Assembly: GCA_965249785.1 (NCBI GenBank)
Contig: CBDFMU010000023.1
Location: 62,001 to 126,000 of the forward strand
Length of the DNA: 64,000 bases
From: M3007 sp965249785
GTDB taxonomy: Bacteria; Bacteroidota; Bacteroidia; Chitinophagales; Saprospiraceae
Direction of reading: 5' to 3'
Each line of letters opens with the position of its first letter. Position 1 is the first letter of the stretch. The notes beneath the pieces are model-generated. The model had not been told where the DNA came from. It ran no database searches and saw only the letters and a program-made list of their open reading frames with translations. Positions 9,673 to 17,637 of the stretch are shown piece by piece. A program made the position numbers and the translations under genes.

Positions 9673-10364
9673 ACCTGGAGAGGCACCGTTGATTCTTGCG
9701 TAGCACTTTCTTCGGCAGCGCGCATAATCATCCACATGCTGCCGCACATCAGTACGTGACCAATATCGAAAAAAGTAAACCACGTGTTGAGCGAAAGTTT
9801 AGCCACGTGCGCCCCCGCTGCGCCTGCCGCAAACAGGATAGCATAAAGTAGGTATAAACTGCTGCGCTGACGGGTTTTGTAAAACATCCACCCTTCCAGC
9901 GTGCCGACAATCAGCACCATGCCGAAAGCAGAGTGGATTTCTACCAATGGAAACCACAGCGTAATCAACACAAAACTCAACACCACTGCGAATTCTGCCA
10001 CGTTGATAATGAATAAAATACGCGCCCAACGCAGGCCGATGTAAGGCTTCGCTCTTTGGATGGATGCCTGTTCCAAAGCTGATACCGCGAGCATCCCCAA
10101 TCCCCAGCCCGGCACTTTAAAAATAAAGGGCAAATACGACAAAAAAGCGTGTCCCGCGAGGCCACCAATCAAGGTGGAAAAACCCATTAGCAACAGAAAA
10201 ATACGGAACAGCTGGTTTTCATCGGTACGGGCCTGCCGACCCAAACGTACCCACGCATACCAGCAAATCGCCGTAATCAGCACCGAAGTCAGCGCAATGG
10301 AAAATTCGGTGACACGAATGCCGCCAAAGTACAGATCAGGCTCTAAGTAATGTGTTTCTTCCAT
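9669..10364 (-). CDS. Seven-helix integral membrane protein, unknown function (DUF6962-like)
   Basis: 231 residues with about seven hydrophobic segments, starting MEETHYLEPDLYFGGIRVTE. Conserved-looking polar positions inside the helices are GFSTLIGGLAGH, EIHSAFGM and FFDIGHVLM, a spread of Ser, Asp and His residues that resembles the CREST hydrolase pattern (alkaline ceramidase, PAQR); this is only a visual likeness. My best family guess is DUF6962. Its stop codon overlaps that of the convergent PorP/SprF gene by four bases (TTAA at 9669-9672), so there is no room for a terminator between them. Confidence 0.7.
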   Translation of the reverse strand: MEETHYLEPDLYFGGIRVTEFSIALTSVLITAICWYAWVRLGRQARTDENQLFRIFLLLMGFSTLIGGLAGHAFLSYLPFIFKVPGWGLGMLAVSALEQASIQRAKPYIGLRWARILFIINVAEFAVVLSFVLITLWFPLVEIHSAFGMVLIVGTLEGWMFYKTRQRSSLYLLYAILFAAGAAGAHVAKLSLNTWFTFFDIGHVLMCGSMWMIMRAAEESATQESTVPLQV

Positions 10365-10400
10365 GTGGCAAAGGAAAGGGTTTAGAGGGGAATGAGTTCC

Positions 10401-10428
10401 CTCCTTCGCCTAAAAAGGCTTCGGCGGG
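10401..10428. repeat. CGCCGAAGCC-type hairpin repeat, copy 1
   Basis: The segment contains CGCC-taaaaa-GGCTTCGGCGGG. Near-identical text occurs in the opposite orientation at 30522-30550 and 48864-48893 (CCGCCGAAGCC, T-run, GGCGaAGGAGG). The short GCC/GGC stem around an A- or T-run makes it a possible terminator or dispersed repeat; it lies upstream of ruvB. Confidence 0.55.
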
Positions 10429-10521
10429 TAAAAAGGTTTAGCGTTAGACGGATTTATGTTTGGTTTTTAACACAAAAAATTTGATTTTTGCCGGGCGAAC
10501 CATACGCTCGCCCTCCTTATT

Positions 10522-11535
10522 TTGTCAAAAGAACTTACCAACGAGCCAGTCGGCGAAGAAAAACTGGTGGAGAAAGCCCTCCGCCCCAAACTGTTGAGCG
10601 AATTCAGCGGGCAGCAGAAACTAGTGGACAACCTACAGGTTTTTATCCAGGCGGCCAAACAACGTGGTGAAGCACTCGACCACGTGCTGCTGCATGGCCC
10701 ACCCGGTCTCGGCAAAACCACACTCTCGCATATCGTCGCCAATGAATTGGGGGCTTCGCTAAAAATGACCTCCGGGCCAGTGCTCGAAAAAGCCGGCGAT
10801 CTGGCCGGTTTACTGACCAATCTGGATGCTGGCGACGTACTGTTCATCGACGAAATTCACCGCCTGAATACCGTGGTCGAAGAATATCTCTACTCGGCGA
10901 TGGAAGATTACCGGATTGATATTATGATTGATTCCGGGCCGAACGCGCGCAGCATCCAGATCACCCTCAATCCTTTTACGCTGGTGGGGGCTACTACGCG
11001 CATGGGCTTGCTTACGTCGCCGCTGCGAGCACGTTTTGGCATTAATTGCCACCTGGACTACTATGATGTCGCCACATTGGAAGGTATTTTGCATCGCTCG
11101 GCGGCTATTCTGGACATTCCTATTTCGGAGGATGGTGCCTACGAAATTGCGCGTCGCAGCCGGGGTACACCCCGGATTGCCAATGCTTTGCTCCGCCGGA
11201 TCCGTGATTTCGCGCAGATCAAAGGGGATGGAACCGTGAATCAGGACATTGCCCGCTACGGACTGGCCGCGCTGGACGTGGACGAAAGTGGCCTGGATGA
11301 AATGGACATCCGTATTCTGACTACTATTATTCACAAGTTCAAAGGTGGGCCGGTCGGATTGACTACTATCGGCACGGCGGTGGGCGAAGAATCTGGCACC
11401 ATCGAAGAAGTACACGAGCCCTTCCTGATTATGGAAGGTTATATCCAGCGGACACCGCGCGGGCGGACAGCTACGGAAAAGGCGTACAAGCATATTGGGG
11501 CGGTACCGCCGAGACGGGAAGGGACGTTGTTTTAG
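10522..11535 (+). CDS. ruvB: Holliday junction branch migration helicase RuvB
   Basis: 337 residues, the usual RuvB length. RuvB is the AAA+ motor that drives branch migration with RuvA during recombination and repair. Visible motifs are LRPKLLSEFSGQ near the N-terminus, Walker A GPPGLGKTT (about residues 61-69), Walker B VLFIDEIHRL, sensor I GATTRMGLLTSPLRARFG with the arginine finger region, and the winged-helix end IQRTPRGRTATEKAY. The start is a TTG at 10522; no in-frame ATG precedes it in a sensible position and MSKELTNEP aligns with the expected N-terminus. ruvA and ruvC are not nearby. It converges with the next gene at a 14-nt gap. Confidence 0.97.
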   Translation: MSKELTNEPVGEEKLVEKALRPKLLSEFSGQQKLVDNLQVFIQAAKQRGEALDHVLLHGPPGLGKTTLSHIVANELGASLKMTSGPVLEKAGDLAGLLTNLDAGDVLFIDEIHRLNTVVEEYLYSAMEDYRIDIMIDSGPNARSIQITLNPFTLVGATTRMGLLTSPLRARFGINCHLDYYDVATLEGILHRSAAILDIPISEDGAYEIARRSRGTPRIANALLRRIRDFAQIKGDGTVNQDIARYGLAALDVDESGLDEMDIRILTTIIHKFKGGPVGLTTIGTAVGEESGTIEEVHEPFLIMEGYIQRTPRGRTATEKAYKHIGAVPPRREGTLF

Positions 11536-11549
11536 ATTTACTACTACTC

Positions 11550-12893
11550 TTACCAACTGACTTTGCATTGTTCTTTGATAGCCTCTACCTGGGGCTGTCT
11601 AAATTGATTTGTTGCAATAAAGGCCTGCATTTCCTTAGATGATATAGCCTGCATAGTAGCATTAAAAACATTGCTGCTGCCGACAAAGAATTGCTGCTCA
11701 GATAAAAACCATTTTTTGTCTTTTATGCCAATAACAACTATACGAGCGGGTGTTTGTGGAAGTCGCACTGGCCAGTCTCTTACTGTCTCGAATTGTCCAT
11801 TACCATAATCTTCCAGTTGAATATTCGCATTAAGCTGATCGAATAGTATTCCGCCCAGCAATTCTTCATATTTATTAAAATCAGAAATATTTACTTTTAC
11901 TACAGCGGGTTGTGCAGTGGTATCGTCTACGAAAAGATCGCAATTATGCCAACCCAAACTATATATTTTTGCAAAGTAGCGATTAAATGGTTTGTGGTAA
12001 TAAACAGTGGAAAAAGCACTAGTGTCACTATTAGGATGTATTTCTGGCTTTTTGATAGATTTTGGACTAGGTAAACAAAGGTAATAGCTAGAATCTAAAC
12101 GTATATCCAACCGCGCACTTTCTTCAGATATAAATTGGTAAATTTCATCTATTTGCGTAGCTGAAAGTTGAGGAAAACTAGTCATTATAGCAGGTTTCCA
12201 TTTATCCCAAAGACAAATAGATAATGAATCGCCCGATGCAATTAATGCCTGCGAATTGCGGGTAAATTGCTGCAGCCAGTTTTTATCCCGAAACTGCGTG
12301 ATATTAGACAAAGGTGGGCCAGTCCAATATTCGGTCAAACCGGGACAGTGACAAGGCGTGCATAGTGATCGGAAAAGTTGTTGTCCCGTTGCTAAATTGC
12401 TGATATTGGTTTGGTTAACGAAACCATTCGGTATTTCATCCCAGTTTACGCCGTTTTTAGTCGAATTACCTTTAAACCATTTCGCGCCTGCTCGCCGACC
12501 TTTTACAGGTATTTCCAACTGAATCGGGCAATTCTGGTCAATAGAGACCACACTACCATCTTTCGTAATAGCATTGAGATATAGCATACTTTCGGTTTCT
12601 AATAGACGACCGTCAGAGGCGAGGGTACTTATTCCCAATAAAAAAGCATCTCCCCGATCGCGTACTTCTTGTACTTCCAGCACAAATGTATTTTCAGTAC
12701 AGATAAATGTATTTGGGCAAAATCGAAGCACCATGCCGCTTTTGCCTTTGATGATAGTGTCTTTTCCAATAGTTATAGTAAATTGTTGTTTTTCAGGGCC
12801 TAATAAGTATCCAATTTGACTATAATAGCGATTGCTCTGGCAGGCGATAAAGAAACAACTGATAGCAATGATGAGTAAAAACGTACTTTTCAT
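11550..12893 (-). CDS. Cytochrome c domain lipoprotein
   Basis: 447 residues with lipoprotein signal MKSTFLLIIAISCFFIAC (Cys about 18). Around residues 170-265 lies a c-type cytochrome domain: QQLFRSLCTPCHCPGLTEYW carries the CxxCH haem site (about 178-182), and PAIMTSFPQLSATQIDEIYQFI supplies the probable axial methionine and the C-terminal helix. The N-terminal 160 residues look beta-rich; the C-terminal 170 residues are beta-rich and contain YFAKIYSLGWHNCDLFVDD. The protein is expected on the periplasmic side as an electron carrier or sensor. The flanking domains are not recognised. Divergent from the frameshifted exbD gene. Confidence 0.8.
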   Translation of the reverse strand: MKSTFLLIIAISCFFIACQSNRYYSQIGYLLGPEKQQFTITIGKDTIIKGKSGMVLRFCPNTFICTENTFVLEVQEVRDRGDAFLLGISTLASDGRLLETESMLYLNAITKDGSVVSIDQNCPIQLEIPVKGRRAGAKWFKGNSTKNGVNWDEIPNGFVNQTNISNLATGQQLFRSLCTPCHCPGLTEYWTGPPLSNITQFRDKNWLQQFTRNSQALIASGDSLSICLWDKWKPAIMTSFPQLSATQIDEIYQFISEESARLDIRLDSSYYLCLPSPKSIKKPEIHPNSDTSAFSTVYYHKPFNRYFAKIYSLGWHNCDLFVDDTTAQPAVVKVNISDFNKYEELLGGILFDQLNANIQLEDYGNGQFETVRDWPVRLPQTPARIVVIGIKDKKWFLSEQQFFVGSSNVFNATMQAISSKEMQAFIATNQFRQPQVEAIKEQCKVSW

Positions 12894-12982
12894 AGTCTTA
12901 TATTTTTAGAATGGCATCAAAATTAGGATATTAACCCGCCACTTTCCTATTCAGCAGCATCTATCTAATAAATACTACTGCC

Positions 12983-13545
12983 ATGTCTTCCAAACGTTCC
13001 CTACGCCATCGTTCTACTCCACCACTTGATTTCTCGCCAATGGCTGCGCTCGGCCTGATGCTGGTTAATTTTTTTATGCTGCAAATGATGTGGCAAAAAC
13101 CGCAGGTGATGCCAGTGATAATGCCGGATAATAAACCCCATGGTTGCTGTGAATGTGAGTCAGTGAAAGAATCAAAGGTTTTCACCTTACTTTGTGCTAA
13201 AGAGAAGGTATGCGCTTATGCTGGTCTTACGGAACCTAAACTGGACTCCACCGATTATTCTGCGGCTGGCTTGCGACAGATTATTCTGCTAAAAAACGCA
13301 AAGTGGCCGCCCAAGTGGGGCTAGAAGAATATACGGCCATCAAAACCGGATCTATCAAAAAAGGCTCTTACCTCAACATCGTCATCAAAGCCTTACCCTC
13401 CGCTACTTACGGCAACATCGTAGACGTGCTCGACGAAATGCGTATTTGTGGCATTCGGTATTATCTAATCTTAGACATTTCCCCGGCAGAACTCGACTTC
13501 GTGCGCAATCCGGCTAATGGGTTGAGGTTTATGCCCGAAATTTAA
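12983..13545 (+). CDS. ExbD/TolR-like protein, split by a frameshift at a slippery A-run
   Basis: Two overlapping frames encode one ExbD-like protein. Frame one (12983-13324) starts MSSKRSLRHRSTPPLDFSPM and has one membrane helix (LGLMLVNFFMLQMMW). Frame two (from about 13297) gives RKVAAQVGLEEYTAIK and the typical end VIKALPSATYGNIVDVLDEM, YYLILDISP. The switch falls at A-AAA-AAC (13291-13297), aligned in the zero frame; a -1 slip reads straight into frame two and yields about 187 residues, near normal ExbD length. Adding one A to the run gives the same result, so an assembly error or true deletion is possible. The helix has MAALG where ExbD has the proton-relay Asp (MVDLG), so even the joined protein may not conduct protons. 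No ExbB or TonB gene is adjacent. Confidence 0.8.
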
Positions 13546-13562
13546 GAGATACTAGTCTCTTA
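13544..13562. terminator. Short hairpin after exbD
   Basis: AAGAGA and TCTCTT flank a six-base centre directly after the exbD stop codon. The stem is short and no long T-run follows, so this is a weak terminator prediction. Confidence 0.3.
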
Positions 13563-13638
13563 TAAGTCGTGTTGGCGCGCCTATAACTAAACCAAAATCG
13601 GTATTTTTCTACATTTTTTGCAAACCGCTCCACAACCT

Positions 13639-13669
13639 TTGGATGGGCAGATCGTGCTGCCTACTTTTA
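13639..13669 (+). promoter_or_regulatory. Predicted Bacteroidota promoter for the CotH gene
   Basis: TTG at 13639-13641 and TACTTTTA at 13662-13669 with a 20-nt spacer fit the phylum's TTG / TAnnTTTG promoter pattern with one mismatch. It lies 45 nt before the start codon of the gene at 13714. Confidence 0.4.
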
Positions 13670-13713
13670 CCCGCCTTCAGACCTTACCCTGTTAATTATT
13701 AAATATAATCTTA

Positions 13714-15798
13714 ATGAGTTTCCCGTCCTGCCTCTTTGGTAGTCTGCGCTTAGCTGCAGCACTGACCTATGCCCTTTTGCTGCCTTTTTACGCATTAGCG
13801 CAAACCGCCCCTACCACCCATTTCTCTCCTGTTGGCGGCTTGTTCCATGGGCCGCTACACGTGACTTTGAGCAGTGAGACCCCTAATACGCTGCTGTATT
13901 ACACGCTCGATGGTTCAGAACCGGGTACGAATACAACGTTGTACGCGGGGCCATTGTCAATAGACTCGACGACCATATTGCGAGTACGGGCTTTTGCACC
14001 GGGTTTTGCGCATCCTCCGGTGGTGACGCACAGTTATTTCATTGGTTTACAACATACTTTTCCCGTGGTCTCGCTGGCATTTCCACCGCCCGCTTTCTTT
14101 GATTCGCTGACCGGGATTTATACCAATTACACCAACGGATTGAGTGCCGTATCCAATATTGAATTTTTTGAACCGGAGGATTCCACCGCTGTCCTGAACC
14201 AACTGGTGGAAGTAGACATACAAGGCACCAGTAGTGTCATCCAGGCCCAGAAGTCGCTGGAAATCAAGGCTAAAAAGAGTCTTGGCAAAGAAAATCTGGA
14301 TTACCCCATGTTTCCCGATTTACCCTACACCAATTACAAACGACTGGTACTACGCAATGGCGGACAGGATTGGTGTGTGATGCAATTTCGCGATGAGTTC
14401 GCTACCAGTTTGGTCGGCGACCTGTCGGATTTGAATGGTTTACTGACCCCGCCCCATCTTTTCCTACAGGCCTGGCGACCTTCGGTAGTCTATCTGAATG
14501 GTCAATACTGGGGCATTCACAACATTCGGGAACGCATGAAACAGTTCTATATTCGCCAGCATTTTGATTGGGAAGACGACGAATATGACTTGCTTGAGAA
14601 TTACCATGAAGTTATTATTGGCGATTCTGTTGCCTGGTTTCAACTGGTGGAGTTTCTACAGCACAATGATTTTTCCAGCAATGCCCAGTGGGAAGAATTA
14701 AAACAACAGATTGATTATCAAAATTATCTGGATTATTGTGTTTATAATGTGTATCTGGAAAATGAAGACTGGCCGGGCAATAATGTGCGCCGATTCAAGC
14801 AGCACAGCCCGGAAGGCAAGTGGCAATGGATGACCTACGATCTCGATTTTACCTTTGGTCTCTACCAATCCAACGGTGGCTGGAATACCGGCGATGCTTC
14901 GCCCAATACTTTGGGACGTTTACTCGACTCCACGGCTTTGGCCTGGCCCAATCCCGACTGGTCGACCCTGCTCTTCCGTCGCTGCTGGCAAAACGCCACT
15001 TTTCGCCGGGATTTCGCCAATCGCATGGCAGATATGCTTAATACCAATCTAGCTCCTGCACGCATCTACAAACGCCTGGAACAGTTTCGCGCGCGCTACG
15101 AGCCGGAGATGGCGGCACATTACCACCGCTGGTGGGGGGCCTACATTCCGCAAATTTGGTTGGATAATATCGCCAAAACGCGCTCTTTCGCCAAGCAGCG
15201 ACCCTCCTACGTGCGCAAAGAAATCACAACCGCCTTGCCGGAAGCCACTGGTCTGGCCATTTTGACCGCCGATGTTTCTCCACGCCAGGCCGGTTCGCTA
15301 ATCATCAGCACGGTGCATCTGGACAGCGCGTATTTTCCCTGGCCAGGTATTTATTTTAAAGGCGTGGCAGTACCCGTCAAGGCCATCGCCCGACCTGGTT
15401 TCCGTTTTCTCAAATGGTCGGATCCCAGCCTGGGTACTACGGATTCTACGAATGTACTAGTAGAAAATATCCACTCGCTCATCGCCTATTTCGAGCCAAA
15501 TCACTTGACAGATACTAGTATAACGGAGACAAGTAGTACGTTAGAAATTAGTTTGTTGCTCCATCCGCGCACTGGCGTACTGACTATAAGCAACCCTTCG
15601 CTCGCAGATGGTGGCTTCCAGGCGCAGATAGTAGACGCTTTGGGCCGCGTGGTGCTGGCGCAACTGTATTCAGCGCAGGCAGAAGGTACATTATCGCTGG
15701 AAGTCGGCGATTTGATTCCCGGCACTTATTTTGTGCGCATCACGCTGGCGGGAAGCGGACGTACGGGTACTAAGGGATTTGGGAAAACAAATAATTAG
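13714..15798 (+). CDS. Secreted CotH-family kinase-like protein with T9SS tail
   Basis: 694 residues. A signal peptide (about 1-29, ending ALAQ) is followed by a chitobiase/hexosaminidase C-terminal-like beta domain (about 33-110: LLYYTLDGSEPGTNTTLYAG), then a CotH domain (about 115-480) with QKSLEIKAKKSLG, RNGGQDWCVMQFRDEF, NGQYWGIHNIRERM and the metal-site motif MTYDLDFTFG. CotH proteins are atypical kinases in spore coats; the secreted Bacteroidota versions have no settled role. A short TGG-rich beta segment (about 520-590) leads to a C-terminal domain ending LIPGTYFVRITLAGSGRTG that resembles a type-A T9SS sorting signal. Export to the cell surface or medium by T9SS is inferred. Confidence 0.9.
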   Translation: MSFPSCLFGSLRLAAALTYALLLPFYALAQTAPTTHFSPVGGLFHGPLHVTLSSETPNTLLYYTLDGSEPGTNTTLYAGPLSIDSTTILRVRAFAPGFAHPPVVTHSYFIGLQHTFPVVSLAFPPPAFFDSLTGIYTNYTNGLSAVSNIEFFEPEDSTAVLNQLVEVDIQGTSSVIQAQKSLEIKAKKSLGKENLDYPMFPDLPYTNYKRLVLRNGGQDWCVMQFRDEFATSLVGDLSDLNGLLTPPHLFLQAWRPSVVYLNGQYWGIHNIRERMKQFYIRQHFDWEDDEYDLLENYHEVIIGDSVAWFQLVEFLQHNDFSSNAQWEELKQQIDYQNYLDYCVYNVYLENEDWPGNNVRRFKQHSPEGKWQWMTYDLDFTFGLYQSNGGWNTGDASPNTLGRLLDSTALAWPNPDWSTLLFRRCWQNATFRRDFANRMADMLNTNLAPARIYKRLEQFRARYEPEMAAHYHRWWGAYIPQIWLDNIAKTRSFAKQRPSYVRKEITTALPEATGLAILTADVSPRQAGSLIISTVHLDSAYFPWPGIYFKGVAVPVKAIARPGFRFLKWSDPSLGTTDSTNVLVENIHSLIAYFEPNHLTDTSITETSSTLEISLLLHPRTGVLTISNPSLADGGFQAQIVDALGRVVLAQLYSAQAEGTLSLEVGDLIPGTYFVRITLAGSGRTGTKGFGKTNN

Positions 15799-15814
15799 CT
15801 CTTATAAAAGCACT

Positions 15815-16453
15815 TTAAACCTCCACGCATTCCCCTTCCACCACGGCGATCACCCGGTCGCCAGGTCGCGGCGTAATTGCCACAAAACCAGTCAGATTAC
15901 CAAAAGCGGGCAGCACCCCAGTATGTTCCCCCAACCAAAAACACGGCAAAGTCACCTGCATCCGACCTTTGCCCTGTAATGCCACGCCCGGATGCAAATG
16001 TCCGCAGAGCTGATAAAATCCGGGAAAAGGCACTTCCGAAGGCGCATGGGACAATAGGAAAGCACCACACTCATAATGTTCGGGTAAAATTTCCAAACGC
16101 AAACTCGTCGTAAAACGCGCCGAAAAACGATCATGATTGCCCGGCACCAAGGCAAATCGAACGGTGGAATGATTATTTAGGAAAATCTCTAACGCACCCC
16201 ATTCAACGTTTTGATGACTGTGAAATAAATCGCCCAAAAAAATCACTTCGCTGGGTTGATGCGTATGAATAAGTTGAGAAAGCACTTCAAAATCGCGCTC
16301 CGAAGCATCGGCGGGAAGCGGCATACCACTTTTCCGAAAGTGCATCGCTTTGCCAATGTGCATATCCGCAATAAGCAGCGTGCGATTTTTTATTAGAAAC
16401 AATGCTTTTTGCGGCAACAATAACACCTCTTGTCCCGCTAATTGAATCAACAT
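15815..16453 (-). CDS. pdeM: Ligase-associated DNA repair phosphoesterase PdeM
   Basis: 212 residues with the calcineurin-like metallophosphoesterase motifs in order: ADMHIGKAMHFRKSG (a DxH variant), FLGDLFHSHQN (GD), PGNHDRFS (GNHD), LSHAPSEVPF and CGHLHPGV (GHxH). In bacteria this family sits beside an ATP-dependent DNA ligase, an MBL-fold exonuclease and an Lhr-type helicase, and the set is thought to act in DNA damage repair. All four are present here between 15.8 and 22.2 kb. It is divergent from the exonuclease gene with a 73-nt gap, so both may be expressed from one control region. Confidence 0.92.
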   Translation of the reverse strand: MLIQLAGQEVLLLPQKALFLIKNRTLLIADMHIGKAMHFRKSGMPLPADASERDFEVLSQLIHTHQPSEVIFLGDLFHSHQNVEWGALEIFLNNHSTVRFALVPGNHDRFSARFTTSLRLEILPEHYECGAFLLSHAPSEVPFPGFYQLCGHLHPGVALQGKGRMQVTLPCFWLGEHTGVLPAFGNLTGFVAITPRPGDRVIAVVEGECVEV

Positions 16454-16526
16454 AGTTTATTGAAAAATTGGAGGATTTGAAAATTCGAGGATTTGACCAC
16501 ATTAATCATATTGACCACATTTATTA

Positions 16527-17594
16527 ATGGCTCTATTAGAATTCGTAGCCAAAGGCATTTATTGTCCGGCAGCAAATGTATACATTGATCCCTGGAAACC
16601 CGTGGAAAACGCCCTGATCACCCATGGCCACAGCGACCATGCCCGTTGGGGAAACCAGAAATACTTGTGTACTCATGCCGCACTGCCCGTCATCAAGTAT
16701 CGGTTGGGTGATATTGCCATTCAGGGCATTGATTATCAGACACCGATTTATATTAATGGCGTACGTTTTTCCTTTCATCCGGCGGGTCATGTTCCCGGCT
16801 CCGCCCAGATTCGGGTGGAACATAAAGGCGAAGTGTGGGTGGCTTCCGGCGATTATAAAGTGGAACCAGATAATTTGTCTGAGCCTTTTGAACCAATCAG
16901 TTGCCACGCTTTTATTACCGAAAGCACCTTTGGACTGCCTATTTATCGCTGGCAAGACCAGCCGGATATTATGGCCGAAATCAATACCTGGTGGAGAAAA
17001 AATAAGGCCGAAGGAAAAACCAGCGTGTTAGTCGCTTATTCTCTCGGAAAAGCCCAACGCATTATGGCCAATGTGGACACTAGTATCGGCCCGATTTTTA
17101 CTCACGGCGCAGTAGAAAATATTAATAATGTGCTACGCGAACAAGGGATTGTACTACCAGAAACCCAACGTGTCATGTCATCGATGGATAAAAAAACTTT
17201 CCCTGGCAGTCTGGTGATCGCGCCACCCTCGGCTTTCGGCACCCCATGGATCAATCGTTTCAAACCCATGTCGCTGGGCATTGCTTCCGGCTGGATGGCT
17301 TTGCGAGGTGCTCGTCGCCGCCGTGCCGCTGATCGGGGTTTTGTGTTGAGCGATCACGCTGATTGGGAAGGATTAAACGCCGCGATTCAGGCTACGGGCG
17401 CAGAAAAAGTCTTCGTAACGCATGGCTACACCGATACTTTCGCGCAATGGCTACGCGGGCAAGGTCTGGATGCGAAAAAAGTGGAGACGCAATATGAAGG
17501 GGAATCTTTGGATCAGGTAGTGGAAGAAAAAACAGAAACTGAGGAGACAGGAACTAGTAATCAGAATACAGAACAGCAAGAGCCTAATTCCTGA
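16527..17594 (+). CDS. Ligase-associated DNA repair exonuclease (MBL fold)
   Basis: 355 residues with metallo-beta-lactamase/beta-CASP motifs: THGHSDHARWG (HxHxDH), HPAGHVPGSAQI, VASGDYKVEPD, ITESTFGLPIY and, near the C-terminus, FVLSDHADWEGL. Members of the cassette studied biochemically are manganese-dependent DNA nucleases. The last 30 residues are rich in Glu, Thr and Gln and look like a disordered tail. The DNA ligase gene begins 43 nt downstream on the same strand, consistent with an operon. Confidence 0.93.
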   Translation: MALLEFVAKGIYCPAANVYIDPWKPVENALITHGHSDHARWGNQKYLCTHAALPVIKYRLGDIAIQGIDYQTPIYINGVRFSFHPAGHVPGSAQIRVEHKGEVWVASGDYKVEPDNLSEPFEPISCHAFITESTFGLPIYRWQDQPDIMAEINTWWRKNKAEGKTSVLVAYSLGKAQRIMANVDTSIGPIFTHGAVENINNVLREQGIVLPETQRVMSSMDKKTFPGSLVIAPPSAFGTPWINRFKPMSLGIASGWMALRGARRRRAADRGFVLSDHADWEGLNAAIQATGAEKVFVTHGYTDTFAQWLRGQGLDAKKVETQYEGESLDQVVEEKTETEETGTSNQNTEQQEPNS

Positions 17595-17637
17595 CTCCTG
17601 TCTACTAAAATAACTCATAACTCATAACTTTCTTCCC

